Below, in pieces: positions 1 to 13,400 of a DNA stretch of 64,000 nucleotides. Source of the DNA: Tomocerus qinae. Taxonomy: Eukaryota; Arthropoda; Collembola; Entomobryomorpha; Tomoceridae. The stretch spans positions 101,990,001 to 102,054,000 of the forward strand of contig CM034546.1 of NCBI GenBank assembly GCA_020055645.1. The letters are read 5' to 3'. Within the stretch, counting starts at the first letter, position 1; every line of letters begins with the position of its first letter. A model generated the notes under the pieces. The model worked only from the letters and a program-made list of their open reading frames with translations, had not been told where the DNA came from and did not search any database. The position numbers and the translations under genes were made by a program.

Positions 1-298
1 TAATATTTTATGTTTATATCGCATTTCATGCCCCATGTATTATGCTTTAGTTATTACTGTGCACTATTGGGCTCGCATTTTTTGATTTCAATGTACAGCA
101 TTTAAATATTTGGATGATCAAAAGCTCTTTCCAAAATCATCCGTTTAAATCCAAAACGGAACGAACCATTTATCATTTATTGATTGGGATATGTCTGCAT
201 CATCCATAAATTTCCTAAATCCTTAATTCATCATTCGTGTTTAATATTAAATTATGAAAGACTTATTTTATCTTTTAATTTTTATTGTCTTCCTACAG

Positions 299-744
<446 letters not shown>

Positions 745-836
745 ACACGGGCAGTGGGTTAAGTTCTTTAATTGGTATCGATGCACATATATTTCTCTTT
801 CTTATTGTTGAACGGCAAAGGAATTTCAGTAATGAA

Positions 837-842
837 AATAAA
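837..842 (+). other. Polyadenylation signal of RpL23
   Basis: AATAAA hexamer 93 bases after the RpL23 stop codon, a usual distance for a short 3' UTR of a ribosomal-protein mRNA. Confidence 0.7.
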
Positions 843-844
843 AG

Positions 845-3800
845 TCTAAAACGGAAATGTGTTTCTAATATCGTTTAAGTAGTTGATATTATTTATTTTT
901 CATCCTCAAAAAATAAGATAATATAGTGTGTTAGTAGCCTAGTAGGTCAATAGTTACATTCAATGTCATTCAAATTATGCGTGAATTTACATTTGTTAAG
1001 TAGATTAATATTTATTGATGCAATGCTAGTTGCAATTTTGTGTCAGATCAGATGGATATCATCTTTCTGTGCAGAATAGAGCTGTTAGTGCCTATTACCC
1101 TAAGATTTATATATTGAATAATTGAATTGATATCCAATTTTTACTTCATTTACATTGTCACAAGTTTCGATATTTGCAAAATATGGGTAGAGTGGAAAAG
1201 TTGAAATAACGATGCCATACATAAAAGCTTAAAATCAATATTGTATTGTTTTGTACTCCAGCCTAAGTAATATTTTTGAATCAAAACTAGACTAAACAGT
1301 AGACGTTATCCTTATCCTGGCCATTGTATTTTAGCAATTAGGAATTTTGCCTAAAAACTTGTGCCACTAAATGAATTAAAATATTCCAACTACTAATTAA
1401 TACAAATTCAATTCTAAATGATATATAAAGAATAAAGATTGAAACCATTTCTAATATTTAACTTGTAAGTAAAACTAAATAATATAAGTGTATTAAATGT
1501 GATGGGACAACTTCAGAAGTGTCTATAATAATGTCTAACAACTAGACTCTCTAGCCTCCACATTGCTGCGATGGTTTTATGAAGCCAAGATTGGTTTGCA
1601 TATTATGGAAACTGGAATTTTAAAGGCCAGTTGAATAATGGTATTTTTGATACGTGATCATTTATGTCTCTGAGCATGTATATTGGTAATCCACACTGGA
1701 AATAGCAAGAAAATTCGGTTTTTGCTAATTTTATTAAATCATCTGTAAAATTTTAATAATTTATTAAAATAATATTTTGAACCAATTTTCACGGTTCCGT
1801 TAGTAAGGTAAGACTTTTATGAGCTAAAAAATAAGGCTATTAGTAAAGTAAGTACACAGGATTATAACCTATTTAGGGGTAAATCAAAGATTAATTTATT
1901 TAATGTTTTACTCAAATTCAGATACTTTTACAAAATGGTACGGGATAGTAAGGTAGTGATAATTTTGTTTTCACTACATTTTTGCAAAGATTTACTTTTC
2001 GAGATTTTCATTCAATGATTGCAAGAATCTTCAGTTGTAAATCTTACCTGCATATACCTCATCTTTTATGCGCGGGGCGGGTTTGGTGGGTGTACAGCTC
2101 ATTAATCGAGTATTACAGTATATATTAATTCTATCCAAGCCCATATCATAAATAATTTGTTGCACATTGTATACTCATATGCTTATAATTTTCCTATTCC
2201 AGCTTGCAACGTATTAAGGTTTTCTGGATTTGGAAAGAAAACCCTTAGGATTTCATAATTTAACAATGTACAGGCTCAAATAAAAAAGACTTGTCTGAAG
2301 ATAATTGGAGGGGTTATTTACAAAAATTAGAAGAGTGAAACCAGAATCGTTTTTGGTTTAAGAAAAGGTGACGAAAACGAAATCCACACAATACACGTTT
2401 TCAAAACATTATAGTTCGCCATTTGCCTAAATGAAAGTAAACAACTGTTTACATTACAGTGATTTACAAGATACACATAACATATACGATATTTATACTT
2501 GTATGCATCAAATTCAAAGTGTGCAGATTATGCTTGAGATAGGGAGTGATATGTGTGAATTAGTAGGAATTGAGGTTTTGATAATATTTATTTTTATGCA
2601 CCTAAAGCAAAAAAAACAATGCTGAGATATATATCTGCATTCTGCATTGTAATACTTGATACTAGCAAAAAATGGAGCATTGCATGCAACCAACATACGT
2701 ATAAAAATGTAATAGTAATTCGTGTAGGTACATCTTCTAGAGATAAGTATAAGTAAAGCATATAACGTAGAACTTACTGTTCCTTAAAATTCATTTCAGT
2801 TCGTCGTAATTGGGAGAATAATGCCTTTCAATTACACACTCGTTACCTTTGTGGCTCACAATAGGAATTACTAGTAGCATCTTGATCAAAGAAGCGAATC
2901 CATTGGACATTATTGCCGTTTCCTACTGCATATACACTACAATATAGCGCCGTACGTACATCAAGCAGAGCAACAAAGGCTTTCAGGCTTATACGAAAAA
3001 TCTTAACCTTCCTTCAATTGGCAAAGAAGCATTCCCCATTTAAAGTATGTACTATGCACATACGTACAACTTAAATATCTAATTATATTTGTTTGTGTAA
3101 TGAATAATGCACATCAGAAGTACTAGGTATATGCTAAATGAGCCATTCTTATATGTTTCTGTTTCTTTATGTTATAGATTGGTACTTGAGGTAAGGCTTG
3201 TCTATTAAACAGTCGTTATGCTTAATGCAATCAGTTTCTAGCTCAACAATATTGTAAAATTGATTGCGGAGTTTACGGGCAGTGTGAAGTTAAGTTCAAT
3301 TTTTAACGACCCTTTCTTGCATTCGAGCCGGTATAGCTCAAAGCATTAACTTGAATTAAAAAATCAATTATGTAGTACATTTAAGTAACACAAGCCAAAG
3401 ATGTGCAAATATAAATTAATTCAGTGTAAATATATACATTCGATAACTAGAGATTCCACTGAAAATGGTGAATCGTTTAAGGTTCATTCTTGTTTTGTCA
3501 AGATCTCAGATCAGATTCATAAATCGATTCTGCAATTTAGCGTGGAATTGTTTGTCCTTATAAGTAGTAAAACATTGGAGCTAAATTGTAGATCTAATAA
3601 TCTGACGAGTTGTGTTACTTTTAGTTAGCGATAAATTATTGAGATAACTCTTCTAGACGCCCAACACTTTTGCTCCTTATTGCTCCTCGCTGCTGCACGC
3701 TAGGAAAACTAATTTTCGTGCTAACACTATATAGATACAAATTAAATTGCATGCTTAATACACACGATACAGTATTGTGTTTGAAAAGCATCCTTTCCTA

Positions 3801-4304
3801 CTCAGTAAGTAGATTGCTAGAATTACCCATATAAAATAGAGTATAAAGCTGTAGAATTACCTTATCTTTAGAAACTTGGAAGATATTATTTGTAACCTTA
3901 TTTAGTATGTGTGTAGAAGTTGTAAAGTTCTCTAATAACAAATAGAAGGTTACCATAAACGTGTATTCACACCTGTGTGATTTGTCTTTGCAGAGAAAGT
4001 TAGTATTTTTCATTGTAATTAGTTCCTAAGTCAGAACAGGCAATAATAGTTTTATTTTTTTAGTTTTTAATGGTACACATAATATTGTGCTAAGCTAAAG
4101 TATTGGGCTTTAAGCTACATATTAATACAGGATTGTAATAGGTTAGGTTTAAGAGGCTCAGTCAGAAGAGATCAGAGGTTGAGCTATCTCTATCTACGTA
4201 TAAAATTTTTAAGTTCTATTTTATTTTATCAGTTCCACTCTAGAAACAAAATATTCTTTTACGGCAGTTACTATTTTGATCTCGTGAGCTTCACAAGTTT
4301 CGCA
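845..4304. other. Intergenic, no gene seen
   Basis: AT-rich sequence between RpL23 and the first secreted-protein gene. Only short unsupported open frames are present, with no recognisable domain, RNA gene or transposon protein. The last 100-200 bases should hold the promoter of the gene starting at 4305, but no clear TATA box or initiator decided it. A G-rich patch near 2070-2092 stands out in composition only. Confidence 0.6.
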
Positions 4305-6156
4305 ATGAGCAACCTTTGTGTGTTACCATTTAGTATAGCACTATTTACAGTTTATTTTTTATTGCCATGCTCTTTAGGAGCCTATTACAAATACCCGTAC
4401 GAAAAACCTTACTACAAGTATGATTTCGGGTATGCTAAACTACCATCTTCAGTGAAACATTTTACAGTGGCTGTGCCGCCACCGTTGAAGAAATCAATCA
4501 ATGGAAAATTGTACTCACGGATGGATGTTCCTTTTCCTTACTACGGTAATTATTTTGATTCTGCTGGAAAATTACATATTATATTTCAAACGTTGAGACA
4601 ATACGATACTATTTACTTTTGTAGCTTATGGAAGACCACCGCTTTACTGGAAACATCGAAAGTTTCACAGAAAAGCACAGAAAGAAGAGAAGCGAGCTGA
4701 ATCTGAAGTACCAGAGTCGACATTGTCAAAACGGCAGGGTGAAATGGTAGAGACGACGTCGCTGCCACCCCTAAAACCCAATAAAGATGAATTAGCCATA
4801 GCATTTTTAACTCCAGCGAAGAAACAAGTGAAAGAATTCAAGAAGAAAATGGACGAGCTGAAAAATTCCACTGCACTGGAAGCGAAGTCTCAAAAATACG
4901 CAGACGAGATGGAGAAGTTTTCTCCTAAGCCGTCGATCATGAAAATGGGATACAAAATTTGGAATTGGTATAAAGGATACAATGAGGCTCCAGCACCATT
5001 TTATAGTGACCCCCGAACTTTTAATCACCCTTTTGGGAACAAAAATAAAATGTTGAAGATCCCTCCCGCGGCGTTTGCAACCCACTATTTCGAACAGGAT
5101 GTGCCCCTTGTTACCAAAAGCAGATACAAAAAAACGAAATCGTGGTCAGATTTAGATAACATAACTCCGGATGAAATGCACGATATCAGTGAAGAGGAGA
5201 GAAGAGATTCAGAACGGGAAAGACGTCCGAAGTGTACTAAAGGGAGTAGCATGCTCTATTGCAATGGAGATGCTTTAACCGAATTTATGGGTGCTTTAGA
5301 AAGGCATGTCAAAAAGAAATCAAGTTCACATAAACATCGGGGCTACGGAGAGGGACCAAGATACACAGATGACGACTTCTTTCGCTTCCCTCCAGAAAGT
5401 AGTCGCGAAGCCTATGAAAATGCAAAACATGGGTATACAGAATTCTATGACAAAGGTAATTCAAAGTTTAAATATGTCTCTCCAGAAGATAACTATGACT
5501 ATTACGGTGATAACAACATAAATCCCAATTTAGGCGATTATGATGTTGATATTGAGCATGACTACAACAGAAATCCTTTCAAAATTCTAGTCGTACTTAC
5601 TAAAAAAGGTTTCTCAGGTTCTCCAACGTCGAACAGTCGATCTTCATCCCAGTTCCAGCAGAGTGGGATCTATCCACCGAAATATACCTATGATACTCCT
5701 ACTCTCATTGCTGGCAAACACAGAGAATCCAACAACAATCCTGAAAATTGGGAAGATCCTTCATTTTTCCGTGATGGTGATAGTGCTGAATACACTAGAA
5801 CTAAATCCTATCCACCATTTGACGATTACAACTACGATAGACCAAGAAAAAATTACGGTTATGATTACGACAGACCAAAGAAAAGTTCTAGCCATCGCGA
5901 CAGAAGCAGAAAATATGACAAACTCATGGACGAGTTGATGACAGCTATTGAAGGAAGGATTCAGGATATCGATCCAGGATACAATAAAAATAAAAATCAC
6001 AATCCTTCTCAAATAAACGAAAATGATTATGAACCTGCACCCTTCTGGCCTGTCCCGAGAGACTTCACTAGCGAAGAAAGACTCAAATACGCTCGATTAA
6101 AGGCTGCTAAAGCTGCTAATGATGGTCCTGACATTGGCTGGTTCAACCGATCTTGA
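4305..6156 (+). CDS. Unrecognised secreted Tyr/Asp/Arg/Lys-rich protein
   Basis: Not a family I recognise. Two exons, 4305-4545 and 4625-6156, are separated by a 79-bp intron (donor tacg|gtaat, acceptor tttgtag), giving 590 residues. I chose the Met at 4305 because it begins a good signal peptide, MSNLCVLPFSIALFTVYFLL followed by PCSLGA; the upstream Met in the same frame would put a long hydrophilic extension first. The mature protein opens with a Tyr/Lys-rich YYKYPYEKPYYKYD, then has a charged segment, a single pair of cysteines (codons 5233-5235 and 5260-5262) and long low-complexity runs rich in Tyr, Asp, Ser, Arg and Asn, including twin YDRPRK / YDRPKK motifs near residues 480-500. It ends in GPDIGWFNRS. 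There is no transmembrane segment after the signal. Composition suggests an extracellular structural or matrix protein, but that is inference only. Confidence 0.8.
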
Positions 6157-6201
6157 GAAATCAGAATCCAATAACTTATTTTTATTTATGTCGATAGTCA
6201 C

Positions 6202-6207
6202 AATAAA
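6202..6207 (+). other. Polyadenylation signal of the 4305-6156 gene
   Basis: AATAAA 46 bases after the stop codon, supporting 6156 as the true end of that gene. Confidence 0.65.
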
Positions 6208-9109
6208 TTGTTTTGTCAATACTTTCAAGTTTCAGGTTTAAATACCTAGTTAAATAATACATAATTTTCTCTCGCCCAACAATGCATGTTTTTCTAATGC
6301 TTTTATTACATGGCATTTTTAAGCATCTAACCATTTTCCCTCGGTGCACAACAAGTACTATTATAACTCTCTTGAATATGTAACAATAATAATTTTTCTA
6401 GCACTCGGCTAGAGTTGTAGAAAGTTGTTTTATTACCATTTGGATCCCATGGGTGTACGTTTATGTATTATATACTAGTGCATAATCATATCGTCAAAAA
6501 AGTTGCTCCGTAAAGATCTTTGATTTAATAGGAAAAACTTGGTCGACAGTTGCCTGTGGATTGTACTCTGTATTGTTTCACATCTCCCTCCCATCATACC
6601 TTCATACACTTTTACAGTTAACCTATGTTGATGCAGTTTCTATTTTTCTAATAAATCCTGAGAATACACCTTACTAGAAATGAAAAAGAATCTAACAAAA
6701 CAATTTTTTTCATTGTTATTAAATATATTCTACCAATTTTCTTAAAATCATTAGAACAAACGAGTTTTCTTTCGTCCTTCACAGTTTTATAGTCAAGTCA
6801 TACATCTAGAGACCACCGCTCTTATGCTTCGTATTCAGTATTCAGTACATTACACAAAACGTTAAATGATACACAACTTTTAGGAATGTTAATTCAACAT
6901 CTTATTAGAGGTAGCGTGCGCAACTTCGCAATTGCATTTTAGTTGCAAAACGTGAGAGAGTGTGCTTAAAGTAAGTGAAATCAAATTAAATATATATAAT
7001 TTCATTGAAACAGAAGCTACTTGCCGCAGACAGAGGGAAAATCGACGTATTATTTTTCAGGAGCAAGTATGTAAAAAATCAACTTTTGGCAGAGCAGGAA
7101 GGAACCATAAAAATAACAGTGGTTAGCAATTAATTGCAAAGACACTGGCTACTTAAAGGTCTCCTAAATATTTACATAGGTAATGAAGTAATGATATAAT
7201 AGCATGGTTATGAAAGTTTTCTGTCCCTCCTCCTTTATGGTATTCATTTCTGATCCTCTTGGTGTTGGCTAAAGATATCAGATTCACAATTCCTTCAAGA
7301 TGCTAACTGAATTTCAATTAATTAGAGTGAGAAACTGATACTTTGAGATACTGATTTAGTTACCAGAATGAACTAGTGGTAATAATTAATATAAAATATC
7401 ACACGCGGACGAGAATTTCTCCTTTGGTTAGCCAAAATAATTGTAATTACTTAATTACCTTGTTAGAATATTAATTTGCATGTACATTTACGGAAATCTT
7501 AGTTTAGTTTACTAAATGGTCTGCGTAGATCAAGATTAAAAAAGTTATGAAAGCGTGGAAAGGTCGTGGAAGGATCGTGTCATGCATTTATAAATTTTTC
7601 CAGTATTTCGCAAAACGGGTTAGGTGATAATAATGTTATGTTTAATTAAAGGTTTGCTGTGATGGCTGGTAAACACGATGTGGGAATATTATGGTAAGGT
7701 ATTGATTGTCTTAATAAGCATTCGTGGTCGAACATGTACTTGTAAAGGTAAACAGGTATGTCTCAACATTTAATCAAAGTTAATTGATGTTTTGTATTTC
7801 AGTATACGTGTAAGAATTAAGTCTGTAAGGAATGAATGCATTTATGCATGCAATTAAGGCACTCCAATAGTATTTGCTTATTAAGAAACTGGTCCTTTTA
7901 CTAGAGTTGCTTTTGCACTCGTCATCTTTCCCATGAAATGCAATCACATCCTGATATTATATAGTTTTGGGATAATTACAATATTATAATAGAATGAATA
8001 CTTTTAAAGGGTCAATGAGGTACCTCGTTGCAAAGTGCATTTCATTTCCAATGCAATAATGGTTATCTATCTATCGCTGATAATTTATTTCCTTTTCCTT
8101 TGTGTTAGCGCTTGTGATATGAATATGAGTAGCCCATGAAAAAAGTAGATTAGCTTAAGAAGTATTGATTCGGATGATTTTTATAAATGTCAAAGTGTTT
8201 CTAAATGAGTCTTGTACACTTGTAAATAAATAGGAAAAATGTAGGATTAGGACTGAGTAAAAGTCAGAGCATTAAAAATATCAACATTTAGTATGGATAA
8301 TGAGCGTTTGTATAACAGATAGAATTTGGAATGTATACATTAGCTAGTAGACAACCTTTGGTGCTTTAAATTGGCTTATTTATTTTACTTTGGCAAGTGA
8401 AGCCAAGAAGGAGCCAGTTATTGCACTTTTATCTTCGTCGCCATCCTCCACTCTCACTCTTTTCGTATAGAAAGTTGTAATCTTTATATTTTCGTTTCTT
8501 TCCTCTATTTGTCCTCTAGAAAAACATTTCAAATCTAAAGTACCTACTGATACTAAACTTTGAATGCAATCTCTTTTAGCTCACTGATCTATAAGTACAT
8601 TAAATGCATCCACTTATGCATAACAGACAACAATAACAACTCCCTGTGGGAACTATCCTCTCTGTATGATCATCTGACTTGTTCCGGTCTGGTTTGGTCA
8701 ACTTCCACTTACTAATAGTAAACAAGTAACTACTACTACTAATAATGCTTCCTCTCATCTCAACATCCACTCTTGGCGTTTGACATCCGTTTCAACAACA
8801 TCCTACACCACTCTGCTATAAAGTTTCGCGAAATTTGCGTAGATACACAACATCCTTGCAGATAAAGGAAAATGACATTTTAGGCGCATTGTCAGTCATT
8901 ACTTGACCTGCCTTATAAGAACATACACCTTTATAACAATGTCCTTCACCAAATTTCATGTGTCCACCTTCAACAGGCAACACTAGAATACAATTTAAAA
9001 TCGTTACATAAAAAGTGTTTCAATTTCACTCCAATTCAATATCTCACAACACAGTGCTCGTTTAACAAGTGATAGATCATTAGGTAATCTGTTTATCCTT
9101 TGATTTCAG
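6208..9109. other. Intergenic, no gene seen
   Basis: AT-rich sequence with no open frame of useful length, RNA gene or repeat I could support. The final bases before 9110 form a splice acceptor (tgatttcag), so a 5' untranslated exon of the next gene probably lies somewhere in the last kilobase. Confidence 0.55.
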
Positions 9110-9111
9110 AA

Positions 9112-10230
9112 ATGGTCGGAAATTATGTGTCAATCATTCTGTGTCTGTGTTTCACTCTTTCATGTTTTCATTTTTCGGACGCATGGTTTTTGCGGAGGGC
9201 AAGCATGAGAAGATATGGAGGACGTCCCAGAATAGGTAACCTAAACATTTTTGTTTCTCCGAAATCGTAACACTTAATAAATAGATCAAAGCTATGTAAA
9301 TGCTATTTCCGTAACAAGGTGTGTAACTACAATGGTTTTATTAGTATTTCACCAATTTTTGGGTTAAGTGGTACTGAAATTGAATTTTTAGTAATTTTTC
9401 AGTTGAAACTGAAAATTTATAAATAGCAACAACAAAATGGTTTTGTATCGGAAATCTGATATCTAAATATTGGTATAATAATATTATTTTCGCTATACTT
9501 TTTTGTGACGATATTAAGTGTTTTCAATATAGAAATCTTTAAGTATTATTTTCGGTCCACTTTACATGTAGTAATAGTGGTACTTACCGTTGATAGTTCA
9601 AGTATTGATATTCATGTATGATAAAGAATTCTTTTCGTTCCTTGATTAGTTGTTGGTGACCCTATCACAATGCCAGCAAATGACAATATCATGACGCAGT
9701 ACGTGAAAGGAACAGCAGTGCAGAAAATAAAAGAATTCAATGCAATGCAGAAACTGAAGGCAAATGAAGGTTCTGATTTGTATGATCTCCACTCAGGATC
9801 TGATGTGGATGGGAGTTCAAGCGATCACAGCATCACAATTGGGCTTCCATTCCCATTTATCAGGTCGAAATCTAAATCAAAACCGAAAATACCTAAAGAG
9901 CCCGTCTCTATTGATGATAGCGACTACGCTTACAGTACCATTAACAACAAGTACAAAGATTTTAAGTATCCCGAGTCAGATATGGAATACATCAAAGAGT
10001 TGCCACCAATTCCGACTCAAACGACATCCGCATCTTCTCCAGACTATATGAAAATGTTAAAAATCGATTTCGCAAGGGGAAGTGCTCGAGATTCGGAAAG
10101 TGTGTTGAAATTCTATAAAATGCCAACGGAAGATTCTTCTGAACAACAAGCAATAGTTAAATCCAAGAAAAAGGGACCGATGGCCTTTGTTATCCAGTGG
10201 AATTTGCCAATGGTATTTCAAAAGGTATAA
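9112..10230 (+). CDS. Unrecognised secreted protein, 234 residues
   Basis: No family recognised. Two coding exons, 9112-9235 and 9650-10230, join in phase (g|tt gives Val). The start Met follows a splice acceptor by two bases, so the 5' UTR is spliced. Residues 1-25 (MVGNYVSIILCLCFTLSCFH then FSDAW) form a signal peptide. Next come a basic LRRASMRRYGGRPR stretch, a region with Ser/Asp runs, a GLPFPFIRSKSKSKPK segment, a Tyr/Lys/Pro-rich part and a hydrophobic end, MAFVIQWNLPMVFQKV. The junction of basic residues could be a processing site, but this is not shown. The second exon could instead splice out at aaag|gtataa near its 3' end; an AATAAA at 10428-10433 favours termination here. The function is unknown. 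Confidence 0.72.
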
Positions 10231-10427
10231 TTGAAAATACCTCCAAGTGTTTTTCTTTGTTTCGTGTTATATTTCTGTTTTATTTTGTCATAATGCCAAA
10301 ATGTAAATGTTATGTTTGCATGAAAATGGTGAAATTTCCTGCAGGAAATAAATTGTTTATCATCCTATTTCGTGCTAACTTCTTTTCTTCTCCAATCATT
10401 AATAACGATAAATGATTTCCCTCATCA

Positions 10428-10433
10428 AATAAA
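10428..10433 (+). other. Polyadenylation signal of the 9112-10230 gene
   Basis: AATAAA about 200 bases after the stop codon. Confidence 0.5.
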
Positions 10434-13400
10434 CGATACTTGATTAAAAGTATCAAAACAGGCACGTCCAAAATTAAATAAAAGTTACTTTCCCATTGAT
10501 ATCAATAAAAATGCGTATGCCCATGTACTTTTGTTGACAGATTTGACTGGGGTATCTTTGATTCATAGTAGTACAAGTTCCCACAAGCCACAAATTAAAA
10601 GAGTATGTAGATAGGTACCCCCAACAGCCTTTCATGATTTGGGCTGGGCGCGAGTTGTCATTTTGACACTGACTGACAGATACGGCTTTGAGATTTATAC
10701 TTTATCTTACCTTTGAGATTTGCGAATACATAATCAAATCAATTAGTACAAACAACCGGCGCTTCTTAACCTGTATGACAATCATACATGGTTAGATCAC
10801 GTAGTTTCAACTGGTGTTATAAAATTCGCAAATATTTTCTAATTAGATAATAATTATTCTGTAACGGGTTTTCCTTCCTTTAAGAACACGAGGTAGCAAG
10901 AAGTGGTAGTAATTATTAGTTAATAAAACTTTTAATGTAATAATTACTACTTATTAAGTAACAAAAATTATTACCTTTTGCTATTAGATCTTTCTAACTT
11001 TTACTTATAGCATATTAGGTACGTATGAAAAAGCTTATTTTATTAGCTTCAAGTTAAATAGTTCTAAGATGTAGATACAGATAAGTAGTGGTCGCAATAA
11101 TTATTACTACATTAGCAGAATGTCTTTTCTGTTGGGCGTTTCTGTAGTATGATTTGAATGTTGTCTTGAGCCAGAGCAGATCATCATCACAATCAATGCA
11201 GTTACAGGAGAGAAAATCAAGAAATCCGGTTTCTCTGCATTGAACGGTATAACCTTCCTTTACATCATCTACTTTTGACTTCACCAATACAGTTATATAC
11301 CAGCTATTTAATCTGTATGTGTTTAGATTCGCTAAAAAGGAAACGGATGTCGGAAAGTGCATAAAGATTAAATATAGCTATTTGTGTTGAACATATATAC
11401 AATGATCTAGAACATGATACTTGATCATACTTCACCATATATCGAGTCGTATCACAATCAATTTACATTTTCAACTTATCTTAACGAACATGCAAGACAA
11501 GAGTTCAAGACCGCAATTTTCTCAATCGCTCTTACTGTTTGACTCAAAGTTGAAGATTAAATACATAAAAAATAAGGTTTTGTAAAACTTGGCGTTTATC
11601 TCTTCAATTGAGTATGGAATGCAGTATTTATCGAGAACTATTTTGGTACCAGATTAGCACAGATTAGAAAATTGCAAATGTATTATTGCATTGAATTTTG
11701 ACCTTTAATAATTCTCTGAGTAAATATGACCTCTCAGCTATTTAGATTTCATTCTGCATTGCAGTGCATAACAACGTGACTTCCTACTAATGCTGTAATA
11801 CTCAAATATTGAAACAATGTGTAGCGAGAAAATTTAACATCTTATTCATTGCATTGAATTTCGCAATGAATGTATTCTGCACGCGAATTGTTATCGAATT
11901 ACATTTGAATTGTAAATTGAATAATTTACTTGATGTTATTACCTAACTTACCAGGTAGGTATATTATATAGAGAAAGTCATTTGTCTTTGCATGTACCAT
12001 CTAAATCTATACTAATTACCATCTGTTATATCATTGCAGTATCTAGTTGTGTAGATTATCCCTATTACTTACATGCAAAATGATCATATCATAGATCATT
12101 TTCTCAACTAACCCAAACTTTTCCTTGTAACTAGTAAACAGAAAACTGATTTATGACAAACATTAAAATTATTTTACCTGTACTAATGCACTATTCGAAC
12201 ATGAACGTAAAGATTTATCATGATTAGAGCACTCATGTAGTTAACAGGCATATCTTCTATTAACAATAGTCATTAAAAGCATACTTGAATGTGGTGCAGG
12301 TATACTACACATCAGTAACAACAAAGAAACATTAATAAAACAGAAAACATTTCATACAGAGTAAACTTGATTCCATGCATTCATAATTATTTTGACTTGT
12401 GTATCCTTCTTAGCTATTGGAATTTTACTAAGTTAACAGCATCCTTTGTTAAAACTGAGTATTAAATGGGCCATAATCCTGAAAGTCAAAAACTACATGT
12501 ACAAATTAGACACAGTACACACCTTAAGTACGTGCTCTTGCAATTGTAAATATGAAATAATGCGGGCAATTAGTGGTACGTGTTAGATATATCTTATCGT
12601 TTAGGTGCTACATTTTTGTATGTTAGTCAGGTAAGACACATTTGTGTAGTGAATACTTTAAATTCATTTCTAGGAACATTTTTGCTCATTTTATTGGTAC
12701 AGGCGCTACTTCCATTATTCATAGAAATCTTAGATGGGCGATAAATCCCAAAATGCAGTTCTTCTAGCTAATTCTAAGGAGCAAGGATGATTAATGTATT
12801 AAATATGTATCTGTACTTGACCTTCGCCAAAATGCGTGGAAATGTTTTGTTGTCAGATAAAGACGTCTAATTTGGAAATGACTTAAGATTCTTTGGGAGA
12901 GCAGTTTGTGTTGATAAAAACTTTGAATAATTAGCATTTAGTATTCTGTAATGTTCTTTCCATTTTAATTCTGAAGAAGAAAGCAGCGATAAATTTTATC
13001 TATTGCTCTTGAGGCTTACTGTCATTTGTCGAAAGTCAAAACTGACACCTTGACCTTTTGACAAGTCAAGATGGAAATAAAACGATGCCATAATTATAAA
13101 CCCACGTGAGTTTTCATATGTAAAATCCCCCTTCTTACTATCCATCATTGCACAAAATGCAGCTTTGAGCACAAAAAGTGTAATATAAAGATTTTTATAC
13201 GATTTTATATAGCTGGCATATGTTAAAGAAGATAATAATACGTAAAAGCGAATTACTATAATATAGGAGTACTTATATCACTGCTATGTTATATTCACTA
13301 GATAATGCACGTCTAGAGATTCTGGTATATAAGGTTGGATTACAATATTAAAGCTAGTTAATTGTTATACTGGAGGTTCCTAATTGAAGAGTTTTGCTTA

